Of a stretch of 64,000 bases of DNA, positions 35,130-44,593 are shown piece after piece. Below the pieces are notes generated by a model. That model was given only the letters and a program-made list of their open reading frames with translations. It searched no databases and was not told the DNA's origin. The number at the start of each line of letters is the position of its first letter. The first letter of the stretch is position 1. The DNA is from Tardiphaga sp. vice304 (lineage in GTDB: Bacteria > Pseudomonadota > Alphaproteobacteria > Rhizobiales > Xanthobacteraceae): the NCBI RefSeq assembly GCF_007018905.1, contig NZ_CP041402.1, positions 4,762,001 through 4,826,000 of the forward strand, in the 5' to 3' direction. Position numbers and translations under genes: made by a program.

Positions 35130-35807
35130 TTGGCCAAGCCCGTTCCACCGCCGCCCGCGCCCCGGCTCTATCTCGCAACCCCGCTGCTGGAAGACCCCGC
35201 GGCGCTGATTGGCATGTTGCCAGCGCTGCTGAAAAAGGCCGACGTGGCCGCGGTACTGGTGCGGCTGAAGACCACCGACCAGCGCACCATGATCTCGCGC
35301 ATCAAGGCACTGGCCCCTGCGATCCAGCCGAGCGGCGCGGCGCTCCTGATCGATGGCCATGCCGAACTGGTCGCGCGTGCCGGCGCCGACGGCGCCCATC
35401 TGGATGGCATCGAAGCGTTGGAAGATGCGATGCCGTCGCTGAAGCCCGATTGGATCGCCGGGGTCGGCGGACTGCCGACGCGGCACGATTCGATGGCGGC
35501 GGGCGAAGCCGGCGTCGATTACGTGCTGTTCGGCGAGCCCGACGCCAATGGCGAACGACCCTCGGTAGAAGCGATCGCCGAACGGCTGCAGTGGTGGACC
35601 GAATTGTTCGAGCCGCCTTGCGTCGGCTATGCCGCCACGCTGGACGAGGTCCGCGAATTCGCCGCCGCCGGCGCCGATTTCGTGCTGGTCGGCGACATGA
35701 TCTGGGACGACCCGCGCGGGCCCGCAGCGGCGCTGCTGGACGCCGAAGCAGCGATCAAGCAGGGTTATGCCGCGGTTTCCGCCAAAGCCGCTGCCGAGCA
35801 GGAATGA
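35130..35807 (+). CDS. ThiE-like thiamine phosphate synthase family protein
   Basis: A 225-aa TIM-barrel protein of the TMP-TENI group, from a TTG start at 35130 three bases after the aldolase stop. Features: RLYLATPLLEDPAALIGMLP, ALLIDGHAELVARAGADGAH LDG, AGEAGVDYVLFGEPDANGER and AAAGADFVLVGDMIWDDPRG. Key ThiE residues for pyrophosphate and thiazole binding (GxHLGQxD, STK.Gx(H/D)) are only partly kept, so true thiamine phosphate synthase activity is uncertain. The same fda-neighbouring protein occurs in related genomes by my recollection. Confidence 0.82.
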   Translation: MAKPVPPPPAPRLYLATPLLEDPAALIGMLPALLKKADVAAVLVRLKTTDQRTMISRIKALAPAIQPSGAALLIDGHAELVARAGADGAHLDGIEALEDAMPSLKPDWIAGVGGLPTRHDSMAAGEAGVDYVLFGEPDANGERPSVEAIAERLQWWTELFEPPCVGYAATLDEVREFAAAGADFVLVGDMIWDDPRGPAAALLDAEAAIKQGYAAVSAKAAAEQE

Positions 35808-35814
35808 CGCCGGA

Positions 35815-36900
35815 ATGAAGGTTCTGCGTTGCCTCACACTCTGGGCCGGATGCGCGCTCGCGATTGCCCCCGCGGCAGCGCAGATCTCGCTGACGCCGCC
35901 GTCCGCCCAGGCACCGCCGAAGGCACCGGCCAAGGCCGCGCCCCCGAAAGCGCCGCCCAAGGCAACGCCGCCTGCTGCGAAGGCGCCGGCTGCCGCCGCC
36001 AAGAAGGCCGCCCCCGCCAAGCCGGCCGAGCCCGCGGCCGCCTCACCGACCGACCCCAACCTCGATCTGGTCTACGGCGCCTATCAGCGCGGCCAGTACA
36101 AGACCGCCTTCGACCTCGCCACCCAGCGCGCCCAGGAGAACAACGACCCCAAGGCGATGACGATGCTCGGCGAGCTCTATTCCAACGCGATGGGCGTCAA
36201 GCGCGACTATGCCAAGGCGGCGGAGTGGTATCAGCGCGCCGCCGAGCGCGGCGACCGCGAGGGCATGTTTGCGCTGGCCATGCTGCGATTGTCCGATCGC
36301 GGCAAGACCGGCAACCGCGAGGAAGGCGCCAAATGGCTCGCCTCCTCCGCCAAGCTCGGCAATCCCAAGGCGGCCTATAATCTCGCGCTGCTCTATCTCG
36401 ACGGCCAGACCTTTCCGCAGGACCTCAAGCGCGCCGCCGAACTGCTGCGGGTGGCGGCCGATGCCGGCAACCCGGAAGCGCAATACGCGCTGGCGACGTT
36501 CTACAAGGAAGGCACCGGCGTCGAGAAGAACCTCGACAAGGCCGTCCGGCTGCTGCAGGCCGCAGCCTTGGCCGACAATGTTGATGCCTCCGTCGAATAC
36601 GCCATTGCGCTCTACAACGGCACCGGGACACCGAAGAACGAGGCCGGCGCCGTCGCGCTGCTGCGCAAGGCGTCGAAACAGAACAGCCCGATCGCCCAGA
36701 ACCGGCTGGCGCGGGTACTGGTCAACCGCGCCGACGCCGCCGACAGGATCGAGGGGCTGAAATGGCACATCGTCGCCAAGACCGCCGGCAAGGGCGACCT
36801 GTTCCTCGACGAGGCGCTGGCCAATGCCACGCCGGAGGACCGGACCAAGGCGCAGGACGCCGCCCGCAAATGGCTGGGCAGCCCGACCAGCCCGAAATGA
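35815..36900 (+). CDS. Secreted Sel1/TPR-repeat protein
   Basis: A 361-aa protein. A signal peptide (MKVLRCLTLWAGCALAIAPA, cut near AAAQ) is followed by a low-complexity Ala/Pro/Lys linker (residues about 28-75) and then at least six Sel1-type repeats: AMTMLGELYSNAMGVKRDYA KAAEWYQRAA, ALAMLRLSDRG, AAYNLALLYLDGQTFPQDLK RAAELLRVAA, AQYALATFYKEGTGVEKNLD. Such periplasmic scaffolds often support envelope or signalling complexes. It begins eight bases after the ThiE-like stop. Confidence 0.9.
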   Translation: MKVLRCLTLWAGCALAIAPAAAQISLTPPSAQAPPKAPAKAAPPKAPPKATPPAAKAPAAAAKKAAPAKPAEPAAASPTDPNLDLVYGAYQRGQYKTAFDLATQRAQENNDPKAMTMLGELYSNAMGVKRDYAKAAEWYQRAAERGDREGMFALAMLRLSDRGKTGNREEGAKWLASSAKLGNPKAAYNLALLYLDGQTFPQDLKRAAELLRVAADAGNPEAQYALATFYKEGTGVEKNLDKAVRLLQAAALADNVDASVEYAIALYNGTGTPKNEAGAVALLRKASKQNSPIAQNRLARVLVNRADAADRIEGLKWHIVAKTAGKGDLFLDEALANATPEDRTKAQDAARKWLGSPTSPK

Positions 36901-36999
36901 TCGGCCCTTGACCTTCGCCCGCTTGCAGGGCACCCATCGCCCAGCAAATCCCCTGTCCTTCCAATTGAGACCTGACCTTTCAGGTCACCGAGCGCAATC

Positions 37000-37785
37000 A
37001 TGATCAATTCAGCCCTGATGAACGTCATGGTGAAAGCCGCGCGCCGCGCCGGCCGCAGCCTCAAGCGCGACCTCGGCGAGGTCGAGAATCTGCAGGTCTC
37101 GATGAAGGGCCCCGCGAATTTCGTCAGCCTCGCCGACAAGCGCGCCGAGGAAATGCTCTACACCGACCTCAACAAGGCGCGCCCCGGCTACGGCTTCCTC
37201 GGCGAGGAAGGCGGCAACCGCGAAGGCACCGACAAGAGCCACATGTGGGTCGTCGATCCGCTCGATGGCACCACCAACTTCCTGCACGGCATTCCGCATT
37301 TCGCGGTCTCGATCGGGTTGCTGCGCGAGGGCGTCGCCATCGCCGGCCTGATCTACAATCCCGCCAACGACGAGCTCTACATGGCCGAGAAGGGGTCGGG
37401 CGCGTTCCTCAACGATAGCCGCCTGCGCGTCGCCGGCCGCAAGCAACTCAACGAATGCGTCATCGCCTGCGGCCTGCCGCATATCGGCCGCGGCGACCAT
37501 GAGTTGTCGCGCCGCGAAATGTCGGCGCTGCAGCCGAAGGTCGCCGGTCTGCGCCGCTTCGGTGCGGCATCGCTGGATCTCGCTTTCGTTGCCGCCGGTC
37601 GTCTGGATGGCTACTGGGAGCGCAATTTGCAGCCCTGGGATATCGCGGCCGGCATCGTGCTGATCAAGGAAGCCGGCGGCACCGTCGGCGACATCCATGG
37701 CGGCGACGTGCTGAAGACCGGCAACATCGTGTGCGGCAATGAATTCGTGAACGGCGAATTGACGAAAATTTTGAAGCCGCTCTAA
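37000..37785 (+). CDS. suhB: Inositol monophosphatase family protein (SuhB-like)
   Basis: A 261-aa Mg-dependent phosphatase. Metal ligands are in GFLGEEGG, WVVDPLDGTTNFLHGIPHFA VSIG and the C-terminal NLQPWDIAAGIVLIKEAGG. Substrates of relatives include inositol monophosphate and other sugar phosphates; SuhB homologues can also act in rRNA transcription. An ACCTGA-CCTT-TCAGGT inverted repeat lies just upstream (about 36968-36985). A large palindromic repeat follows the stop. Confidence 0.94.
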   Translation: MINSALMNVMVKAARRAGRSLKRDLGEVENLQVSMKGPANFVSLADKRAEEMLYTDLNKARPGYGFLGEEGGNREGTDKSHMWVVDPLDGTTNFLHGIPHFAVSIGLLREGVAIAGLIYNPANDELYMAEKGSGAFLNDSRLRVAGRKQLNECVIACGLPHIGRGDHELSRREMSALQPKVAGLRRFGAASLDLAFVAAGRLDGYWERNLQPWDIAAGIVLIKEAGGTVGDIHGGDVLKTGNIVCGNEFVNGELTKILKPL

Positions 37786-37810
37786 GCAGCGGCGAGTGTG
37801 GGCTCTTTCT

Positions 37811-37942
37811 TCCTTCTCCCCTTGTGGGAGAAGGTGGCACGGCCGCAGGCCGTGACGGATGAGGGGGCCTGCGGAGCTCGGAGCTTGTGGCTCCCCTCAC
37901 CCGTCTCGAACCGCTGCGCGGTTCGATCCACCCTCTCCCACA
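37811..37942. repeat. Large dispersed inverted repeat truncating the ubiV relic
   Basis: TTCTCCCCTTGTGGGAGAAG at the left and CCACCCTCTCCCACAAAC at the right, with GTGACGGATGAGGGGGCC and GGCTCCCCTCACCCGTCTCG inside. It is the same family as 14297-14441 in reverse order. Its right end joins directly to the 3' end of ubiV homology. Confidence 0.85.
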
Positions 37943-38579
37943 AACGGCTCGTCGTCGAATGTCGATACCGCCAGCCCGTCCGGATTCTGCTCGCAGACGA
38001 AGCGGCAACTATCCTTCGTGAGATCATGCAGGAGGGCATGATAGCAGCGCGCCGAGATGGCCAGCGGCGCACGGCCGAAACCGAACACTTCGAAAGTAAC
38101 GTCCGGCAGGGCCGCGGCGATGGTCCGGATCGACGTCATCGGCAATTCCGGCGGCAGGCAGATCCGCACCGCGCCGCGCCGCGCGAGGCAAAATAGTTCG
38201 CCGCCGCCTCGTTGTAGACATTGACATACGGCCCGATCGCATGCGGCCGTCCGGCCAGCAGGCCGAGCACGGAGATGTCGTTCATTTCCATCTGCAGGGC
38301 GGTGACGTCGGCCAGTTCGACCATCTGCTTGCGCTCGCGCGGCAGCGACATCAGCGTCAGCGCGCCGAGGATGACCTGCTTGCCGCAGGCCAGGAGCCGG
38401 GCCACCGCCGACGGCATGTGATCCTTGAGGAACGGCGAGCGCTTCGAGCAGATGATCTCGCCGATCACCACGGTATCGACCGCCGCTTCCTCCGCGATAC
38501 GATAATAGAAATCGCGCCACTCGTCGGGCTTCCAGTTGAACAGCACCGGTCCGAGCGTCAATTGCATGTTTGAACTCAT
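37943..38579 (-). pseudogene. ubiV: UbiV relic (peptidase U32 family), frameshifted and 3'-truncated
   Basis: UbiV with UbiU and UbiT supports oxygen-independent ubiquinone hydroxylation. The frame from 38579 gives [78 protein letters not shown] and then stops at 38136. Homology continues in another frame: AVRICLPPELPMTSIRTI, FEVFGFGRAPLAISARCYHA, DSCRFVCEQNPDGLAVSTFDDEPF. The break lies at a CCGCG triplication (38169-38183). All four Cys positions of the iron-sulfur site are still encoded. About 70 C-terminal residues are replaced by a palindromic repeat. No ubiU or ubiT is in the window. Confidence 0.85.
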
Positions 38580-38641
38580 TGCTTCACCTACCAACGTCCC
38601 CGTCATCGCCATGCCTTGCGGTAGGCGCCGACCGTGGTGGA

Positions 38642-38911
38642 CTCGTCGATGACGACATCAACGTGCGCGACTGGACCGACGTGATGTGGGCGGTATCGAC
38701 GCGCTCCGACCCGTCGCGCGACCTGGTCGTGGTCAGCGACACCCCGATCGACTATCTCGACTTCGCCTCGCCGAAATCCGGCCTCGGCGGCAAGATGGGC
38801 ATCGATGCGACCAACAAGATCGGCGCCGAGACCTCGCGGCCGTGGGGCGAGGTGCTCGCAATGGACCCGGCGGTGATCGCGTGGGTCGATGCGATGTGGG
38901 ACGAGCTCGGG
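38642..38911 (+). pseudogene. ubiD: UbiD decarboxylase, C-terminal stump
   Basis: A frame of about 90 codons matches the end of 3-octaprenyl-4-hydroxybenzoate carboxylyase Ubi[83 protein letters not shown]. The N-terminal 80% including the prenylated-FMN and metal sites is missing and homology begins abruptly at 38642. The native stop is lost, the frame reading into a hairpin and on antisense to the RND pump. It lies head to head with the ubiV relic, so one deletion probably removed the sequence between them. Confidence 0.85.
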
Positions 38912-38930
38912 GGTTTCGTGAGGCCGCTTT

Positions 38931-38964
38931 ACGAGCCGTCCCCGCGAAGGCGGGAACGGCTCGT
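38931..38964. terminator. Hairpin downstream of the RND operon
   Basis: ACGAGCCGTCCCCGC pairs with GCGGGAACGGCTCGT (14 of 15 positions, GAAG loop). Immediately before it on the plus strand is CCGCTTT, giving AAAGCGG on the minus side, so there is no good U-tract for the minus-strand pump genes. It lies seven bases past the pump stop and could still act as a 3' stabiliser or weak terminator. Confidence 0.5.
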
Positions 38965-38971
38965 GGCGCGT

Positions 38972-41900
38972 TTAGTGCGGAACGGCGTGCGGCGGCACTG
39001 GCGATGCGTCGGCTGGCGGAGTCGTTTCCCTGGCCTTGTCCGGCGAGAACAGCCGCTGGATCGAGACGAAGAACACCGGCACCATCAACAGCGCCAGGAT
39101 CACCACGGCGATCATGCCGCCGGTCACCGAGGTGCCCAGCGCATTCTGGCTCTTGCCGCCAGCACCGCTGGCGAACACCATCGGGAGCACGCCGCAGATG
39201 AACGCCAGGCCCGTCATCACGATCGGGCGGAAGCGCAGATAACAGGCTTCCATCGTGGCATCGATCAGCGATTTGCCACCGGCGCGCAGATCCTTGGCGA
39301 ATTCGATAATCAGAATCGCGTTCTTCGCCGCCAGACCGATGATCGTGATCAGACCCACCGTGAAGTAGACGTCGTTCGGCAACCCGCGCAACGTCGCGGC
39401 CAGCACAGCGCCACAGATGCCGAGCGGCACCGTCATCAACACCGCCATCGGGATCGTCCAGCTCTCATAGAGCGCGGCGAGCACCAGGAACACCACCAGC
39501 GCCGACAGCGCGAGCAGGAACGGCGCCTGCGAGCCCGACAGCTTTTCCTGCAGTGACTGGCCGGTCCATTCGAAACCGAAGCCGCGCGGCAGCAGACGGG
39601 CGAGGCGTTCCATCTCGGCAATCGCGTCGCCCGAGGTGAAGCCCGGACGCGCTTCACCGGAGATGCGGACCGCCGGATAGAAATTGAAGCCGGCGATCTG
39701 GGTCGGCCCCTTTGCCCACTCCACGGTGGCGAACGACGAGAACGGAACGAGCTGCCCGCGGCTGTTCTTGACGTTGTAGTTCAGGATGTCGGTCGCGTTC
39801 ATCCGGTTGGCAGCTTCCGACTGCACCACGACGCGCTGCATGCGGCCGCGGTTCGGGAAGTCGTTGATGTAGTTCGAGCCGAGGTTGGTCGAAATCGTGG
39901 AGTTGATGTCCTCGAAGGTGACGCCGAAGGCGCCGGCCTTTTCGCGGTCGATCATCAGATTGACCAGCGGCGCCGGCGGCAGGCCTTCGACGAACACCTT
40001 CTGCAGCACCGGGCTGGCGTTGGCGTCGGCGATCAGCTTGTCGGACGCGGCGTTGAGCGCGACCAGCCCCTTTTGTCCCCGATCCTGCAGACGGAAGCTG
40101 AAGCCCGAGGAATTACCGAGGTTGTCGATCGGCGGCGGCTGCAGCGCCGAAATCTTGGCATCGCGGATCGACGACAATTCGCGGTTGATGTCGTCGACGA
40201 GGGCCGCGGCGGAGTCACCGGGCGGACGCTCCGACCAGTCCTTCAAGGTGATGAAGGCCTGCGCGGTGTTCATGCCCTGACCGAGGAAGCTGAAGCCGGT
40301 CAGGAACACGACGCTCTCGATGCCGGAGCGCTTGGCCAGATAGGCTTCGACCTTCTCGATCGCGCCCTCGGTGCGGGCGAACGAGGAATCCGACGGCGTC
40401 TGCACGTCGGTGGTGATGAAGCCCTGATCGTCGATCGGCAGGAAGCCGCCGGGCATCCGCATGAAGCCCCAGGTCAGGCCGACCAGCAGCGCGACGTAGA
40501 CGATCAGCAGGCGTCCGGTGCGCTGGATCGACCAGCCCACCGTCCGCGAATAGCCATCGCGGGTGGCATCGAGCTTGCGGTTGAACCAGCCGAACACGCC
40601 CTTCTTGGCGTGACCGTGGCCTTCCTTGATCGGCTTCAGGAAGGTGGCGCACAGCGCCGGCGTCAAGGACAGCGCCAACAGCGCAGAGAACCCGATCGAC
40701 GCCACCATGGTGACGGAAAACTGCCGGTAGATGATGCCGACCGAGCCCGGGAAGAACGCCATCGGCACGAACACGCCGATCATCACCAGCGTCACGCCGA
40801 TGATCGCGCCGGAGATCTGGCCCATGGCCTTCTTGGTGGCTTCCTTCGGCGGAAGCCCCTCCTCGCTCATGATGCGTTCGACGTTCTCGACGACGACGAT
40901 GGCGTCATCGACCAGAATACCGACCGCCAGCACCATGCCGAACATGGTCAGCATGTTGATCGAGTAGCCGGCCAGCAGCAGCATCGTGCAGGTGCCGAGC
41001 AGCGCGATCGGCACCACGATGGTCGGGATCAGCGTGTAGCGGAAATTCTGCAGGAAGATGAACATCACGATGAAGACGAGCGCGACTGCCTCCAGCAGCG
41101 TGTGCACCACCTTCTCGATCGAGGCTTCGACCACCGGCGTGACGTTATAGGGGATGTCATAGGCGATATTGGCCGGGAAGAAGTTCGACAGATCCTTCAT
41201 CTTGGCTTCGATGGCGGCGGCGGTGGCGAGCGCGTTGCCTTTGGGCGACATCAGCACCGAGAGGCCGGCGGTCGGCTTGCCGTCGAGCCGGGTGGTGAAC
41301 TGGTAGCTCAGGCCACCGATCTCGATGCGGGCGACGTCGCGCAGCCGCACGGTGGAGCCGTCGGAATTGGCGCGCAGCACGATGGCGCCGAATTCCTCCG
41401 GTGTGGAGAGCTGGCCTTTGACCAGCACCAGCGACGACGTTTTGGTGGTCGCCGTCGACGGCTCGGCGCCGACGCTACCGGACGCGACCTGAGCGTTCTG
41501 CGCGGTGATCGCCTTGTTGACGTCGTCCGAGGTCAGATTGTAGCCGACCAGCCGGGCCGGATCGACCCAGACGCGCAGCGAACGCTCGGTCGAATAAAGT
41601 GAGGCGCGGCCGACGCCCGGGATGCGGCGGATTTCGCCGAGCACGTTGCGGATCATGAAGTCGCCGAGGCCGACTTCGTCCATGCTGCCGTCGGTGGAAC
41701 GCAGCGTGATGATGTTCAGCACCGCCGCCGAGGCTTCCTCGACCAGAATGCCCTGCTGAATGACAGCCCGCGGCAATCGCGCTTCAACGCGCTTGAGCCG
41801 GTTCTGCACTTCCACGGAAGCCTGGCTGGTATCGGTGCCCGGCACGAAGTTCGCGATGATTTCGACCGCGCCGAGCGAGTCCGACGTCGATTCGAAATTC

Positions 41901-42127
41901 AGGATGCCGGCGGCGCCGTTGAGCTCTTCCTCGATCAGCCGGGTGACTGAATTGTACAGATTCTCCGGCGATGCGCCGGGATAGCTGGTCGAGATCGAGA
42001 TCGAGGGCGGCGCAATGATCGGATATTGCGCGATCGGCAGTTGCGGAAGCGCGATGGCGCCGAACAGACAGATGAACAGCGCGACGACCCAGGCGAAAAT
42101 CGGCCTGTCGATAAAGAAATTAGCCAT
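38972..42127 (-). CDS. RND multidrug efflux pump, AcrB/MexB-type
   Basis: A 1051-aa, 12-span inner-membrane proton antiporter (HAE1 group). It starts [23 protein letters not shown], has the proton-relay Asp pair in [20 protein letters not shown], and the C-terminal [24 protein letters not shown] segment ([20 protein letters not shown]). Periplasmic porter landmarks such as [14 protein letters not shown] and [16 protein letters not shown] are present. The last 25 residues are a Pro/Ala tail. It follows its adaptor gene with ten bases between. No outer-membrane factor or regulator is in the window. Confidence 0.96.
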   Translation of the reverse strand: MANFFIDRPIFAWVVALFICLFGAIALPQLPIAQYPIIAPPSISISTSYPGASPENLYNSVTRLIEEELNGAAGILNFESTSDSLGAVEIIANFVPGTDTSQASVEVQNRLKRVEARLPRAVIQQGILVEEASAAVLNIITLRSTDGSMDEVGLGDFMIRNVLGEIRRIPGVGRASLYSTERSLRVWVDPARLVGYNLTSDDVNKAITAQNAQVASGSVGAEPSTATTKTSSLVLVKGQLSTPEEFGAIVLRANSDGSTVRLRDVARIEIGGLSYQFTTRLDGKPTAGLSVLMSPKGNALATAAAIEAKMKDLSNFFPANIAYDIPYNVTPVVEASIEKVVHTLLEAVALVFIVMFIFLQNFRYTLIPTIVVPIALLGTCTMLLLAGYSINMLTMFGMVLAVGILVDDAIVVVENVERIMSEEGLPPKEATKKAMGQISGAIIGVTLVMIGVFVPMAFFPGSVGIIYRQFSVTMVASIGFSALLALSLTPALCATFLKPIKEGHGHAKKGVFGWFNRKLDATRDGYSRTVGWSIQRTGRLLIVYVALLVGLTWGFMRMPGGFLPIDDQGFITTDVQTPSDSSFARTEGAIEKVEAYLAKRSGIESVVFLTGFSFLGQGMNTAQAFITLKDWSERPPGDSAAALVDDINRELSSIRDAKISALQPPPIDNLGNSSGFSFRLQDRGQKGLVALNAASDKLIADANASPVLQKVFVEGLPPAPLVNLMIDREKAGAFGVTFEDINSTISTNLGSNYINDFPNRGRMQRVVVQSEAANRMNATDILNYNVKNSRGQLVPFSSFATVEWAKGPTQIAGFNFYPAVRISGEARPGFTSGDAIAEMERLARLLPRGFGFEWTGQSLQEKLSGSQAPFLLALSALVVFLVLAALYESWTIPMAVLMTVPLGICGAVLAATLRGLPNDVYFTVGLITIIGLAAKNAILIIEFAKDLRAGGKSLIDATMEACYLRFRPIVMTGLAFICGVLPMVFASGAGGKSQNALGTSVTGGMIAVVILALLMVPVFFVSIQRLFSPDKARETTPPADASPVPPHAVPH

Positions 42128-42137
42128 CTGTCAGGTC

Positions 42138-43340
42138 TCAGGGCTTTACGCGCGGCTGATCGCCGGCCGCCGCGTTATGGGCCGTTTCGGCCAACGGCCA
42201 CGGCATCGGCTTGACTTTGTCTCCCGGTGCAAACTTCTGGAAGCCCTCGACGACGACTTTTTCGCCGCCCTTCAAGCCTTCGGTCACGAACCACTGACCG
42301 TCCTGGATCTGCCCCATGCGGACCACCTGCGTGGCGACATGGCCGTCGTCCTTGACTACGAACACCTCGCTGCCGCCGCCGCCGTTGCGCTGTACCGCCT
42401 GCTGCGGAACGGCAATCGAGTCGGTATCGATGCCCTGCTCGATCTTGACGCGAACATACATGCCCGGCAGCAATTCCCGCTTCGGATTGGGGAACTGGCC
42501 GCGCAGCGTCACCTGCCCGGTGAAGGCATCGACCTTGGCCTCGGAGAACAACAGCTTGCCCGGCAGCGGATAGACCTGGCCATCGTCGAGTACGAGGCGG
42601 ACGCGCGCGGCATCGTCCGCGATCTGGTCGAGGTCGCCGCTCTCGAAGGCGCGACGCAGCGTGTTCATCTCGCTGACCGACTGGGTGAAGTCGGCATAGA
42701 TCGGATCGAGCTGCTGGATCGTGGCCAGATTGGTGTTTTCGTTCTGCACCACCAGTGCGCCTTCGGAGACCAGCGCCGCACCGATGATGCCGCTGATCGG
42801 CGCGCGGATGGTGGCGTAATCGAGATTGAGCTTGGCGCGCGCAATGTCGACCTTGCGGCCGGCGATTTCGGCATCGGCCTGACGCATGGCACCGACGGCT
42901 CTCTCGCTTTCGGCTTCGGATACCGCCTTCTGGCTGAACAAAGTGGTAATGCGGTTGGCCTGCTGTACGGCCAGATCATAGGCGGCGGTCGCCTTGGCCA
43001 GTGCGGCCTCGCTGGCCTGCAACTCGACTTGGAACGGCTTCGGATCGATCCGGTACAGCGGCTCGCCGGCCATCACGACGCTGCCCTGATGGAACATGCG
43101 CTCGACGACGATACCGGAGACCCGCGGACGAACATCCGCTACGCGGGTCGGCGCGATCCGGCCTGGCAATTCACGAATCAGCGAACGCGCCTGCGGCTTG
43201 ACGGACACGACGCTGACTTCGGGCTCTGTCGCCTGAGCCGACGCAACGGCCTGCTTTGGCTCACCGCATCCTGCCAGCAGCGGCGCGAGACCCGCCAGCA
43301 AGAAGGCCAGGCCTGCGGAGCGAGCGTTGAATATCGTCAT
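42138..43340 (-). CDS. RND periplasmic adaptor lipoprotein, AcrA/MexA-type
   Basis: A 400-aa membrane-fusion protein. The signal has a lipobox (GLAFLLAGLAPLLAGCGEPK), so the mature protein should be lipid-anchored. It has the barrel-sandwich and hairpin pattern: LIRELPGRIAPTRVADVRPR VSGIV, GSVVMAGEPLYRIDPKPFQV ELQASEAALAKATA, LNLDYATIRAPISGIIGAAL and the beta-barrel LRGQFPNPKRELLPGMYVRV. I use the ATG at 43340; Mets at 43358 and 43373 are alternatives. It is the first gene of the pump operon, with no regulator beside it. Confidence 0.94.
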   Translation of the reverse strand: MTIFNARSAGLAFLLAGLAPLLAGCGEPKQAVASAQATEPEVSVVSVKPQARSLIRELPGRIAPTRVADVRPRVSGIVVERMFHQGSVVMAGEPLYRIDPKPFQVELQASEAALAKATAAYDLAVQQANRITTLFSQKAVSEAESERAVGAMRQADAEIAGRKVDIARAKLNLDYATIRAPISGIIGAALVSEGALVVQNENTNLATIQQLDPIYADFTQSVSEMNTLRRAFESGDLDQIADDAARVRLVLDDGQVYPLPGKLLFSEAKVDAFTGQVTLRGQFPNPKRELLPGMYVRVKIEQGIDTDSIAVPQQAVQRNGGGGSEVFVVKDDGHVATQVVRMGQIQDGQWFVTEGLKGGEKVVVEGFQKFAPGDKVKPMPWPLAETAHNAAAGDQPRVKP

Positions 43341-43537
43341 CGTCGGTATGGTTCCCATTTCAGGATCGTACATGCATCAACGGAGCCGCCGGACTGTGTC
43401 CATCGCGACTTTTTCCGGATATTCCGAACCTGCTTGATAGCTTAGGATAGATCAGAAGCGCTGCAGCGCAACAGATTTGGCGGCGGCTCAATGCCACATG
43501 GGCCTATCGGCTTGATTATACAGCGAGTTCCAATGAC

Positions 43538-44593
43538 TCACGCGATCGTGTGCCTGCGTGAACTCGGGTCAGCGGCGGTCATCCGGTAGTGGCTGACGCC
43601 CCACTCGCTTCCCTCGGCGTAGCCGAACAGGCCCGCCGTCGCCAAAAAGAACCAGCGCCAGCGTCGCATCCAGAGCGCGGTGTCGCGGCCATAGACCGGG
43701 CGCAGGATTTTTTCGATCGCACGACGGTTTCGATCAAAGTTCGCAAGCCAGTCGAGCGCCGTGCGCTGGTAATGCACGCCGCTCCAGCGCCACTCCTTCT
43801 CGACGGCCAACAGATCTTCGTACTGACGGATCAGTTGATGGCTCGGCATGACGCCGCCGGTGAAGAAGTGTTGCGCGATCCAGTCGTCCTGGTCGGCGCG
43901 GTCGAACAGATAGGTACCCGAGCGATGCGTGAAGATGTGCATGAAGAAGCGGCCCTCCGGCGCCAGCCACGATCGCACGCGCGCCAGCAGCTCCCGCCAG
44001 TTCATCATGTGCTCGAACATCTCCACGGAGACGATGCGATCGAACGTCTGTCCGGGCTCGAAGACGTTCATGTCTTGCGTGACGATCCGCAGATTTTCGA
44101 TGCCGCGCGACGCGGCTTCGGCTTCGATATATTCGCGCTGCGAGTGCGAGTTCGAGACGGCGGTGATGTGAGCGCCGGGAAACTGCCGCGCCATCGACAG
44201 CGACAGCGAGCCCCAGCCGCAACCGAGTTCGAGAATGTTCTGTCCATCCACCAGGTCGGCGTGCTCGATGGTCTGGCGCAGCGCCTCTTCCTCGGCCTCC
44301 TGCAGCGTCGATTCGGGCTCCTTGTAGAAGCACGACGAGTATTTGCGGTTCGGCCCCAGCACCAGCGCAAAAAACGCCGCCGGCACTTCGTAATGCTGCG
44401 CATTGGCCGCATCGGTATGCTCGGCGATGCGGCGCACCGTCATCAATTCGGCAAAGCTCGCATCGGTCGAGACATCGGACAGTGCCAGCCTCTCGGCCGT
44501 GCGCGAGCAAAGCTGCTGGATGCCGGCCCGGATCAAAGCGTCCGGCAGAGGCACACGCTCGGCGGTGCCGATGATGCGGGAGACAACGCTCAT
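43538..44593 (-). CDS. CFA synthase-like SAM methyltransferase
   Basis: A 351-aa class I methyltransferase of the cyclopropane-fatty-acid-synthase group. The SAM site is ILELGCGWGSLSLSMARQFP, followed by AVSNSHSQREYIEAEA, IVSVEMFEHMMNWRELLARV and FFMHIFTHRSGTYLFD. Upstream, HYEVPAAFFALVLGPNRKYS SCFY is the usual CFA lead-in. It lacks the N-terminal lipid-binding domain of full-length Cfa, so it is shorter than E. coli Cfa (382 aa). Its start overlaps the DUF1295 stop by four bases, so the pair act together, probably on membrane lipids or a lipid-derived product. Confidence 0.9.
   Translation of the reverse strand: MSVVSRIIGTAERVPLPDALIRAGIQQLCSRTAERLALSDVSTDASFAELMTVRRIAEHTDAANAQHYEVPAAFFALVLGPNRKYSSCFYKEPESTLQEAEEEALRQTIEHADLVDGQNILELGCGWGSLSLSMARQFPGAHITAVSNSHSQREYIEAEAASRGIENLRIVTQDMNVFEPGQTFDRIVSVEMFEHMMNWRELLARVRSWLAPEGRFFMHIFTHRSGTYLFDRADQDDWIAQHFFTGGVMPSHQLIRQYEDLLAVEKEWRWSGVHYQRTALDWLANFDRNRRAIEKILRPVYGRDTALWMRRWRWFFLATAGLFGYAEGSEWGVSHYRMTAADPSSRRHTIA

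Noticed and set aside
38570..39556. 328-codon plus-strand open frame as one gene
   Set aside because: Only residues 25 to about 114 have homology (UbiD end). The rest runs antisense into the RND pump gene through a hairpin.
40073..41602. 509-codon plus-strand open frame
   Set aside because: Antisense to the RND pump, low complexity, no start signal.
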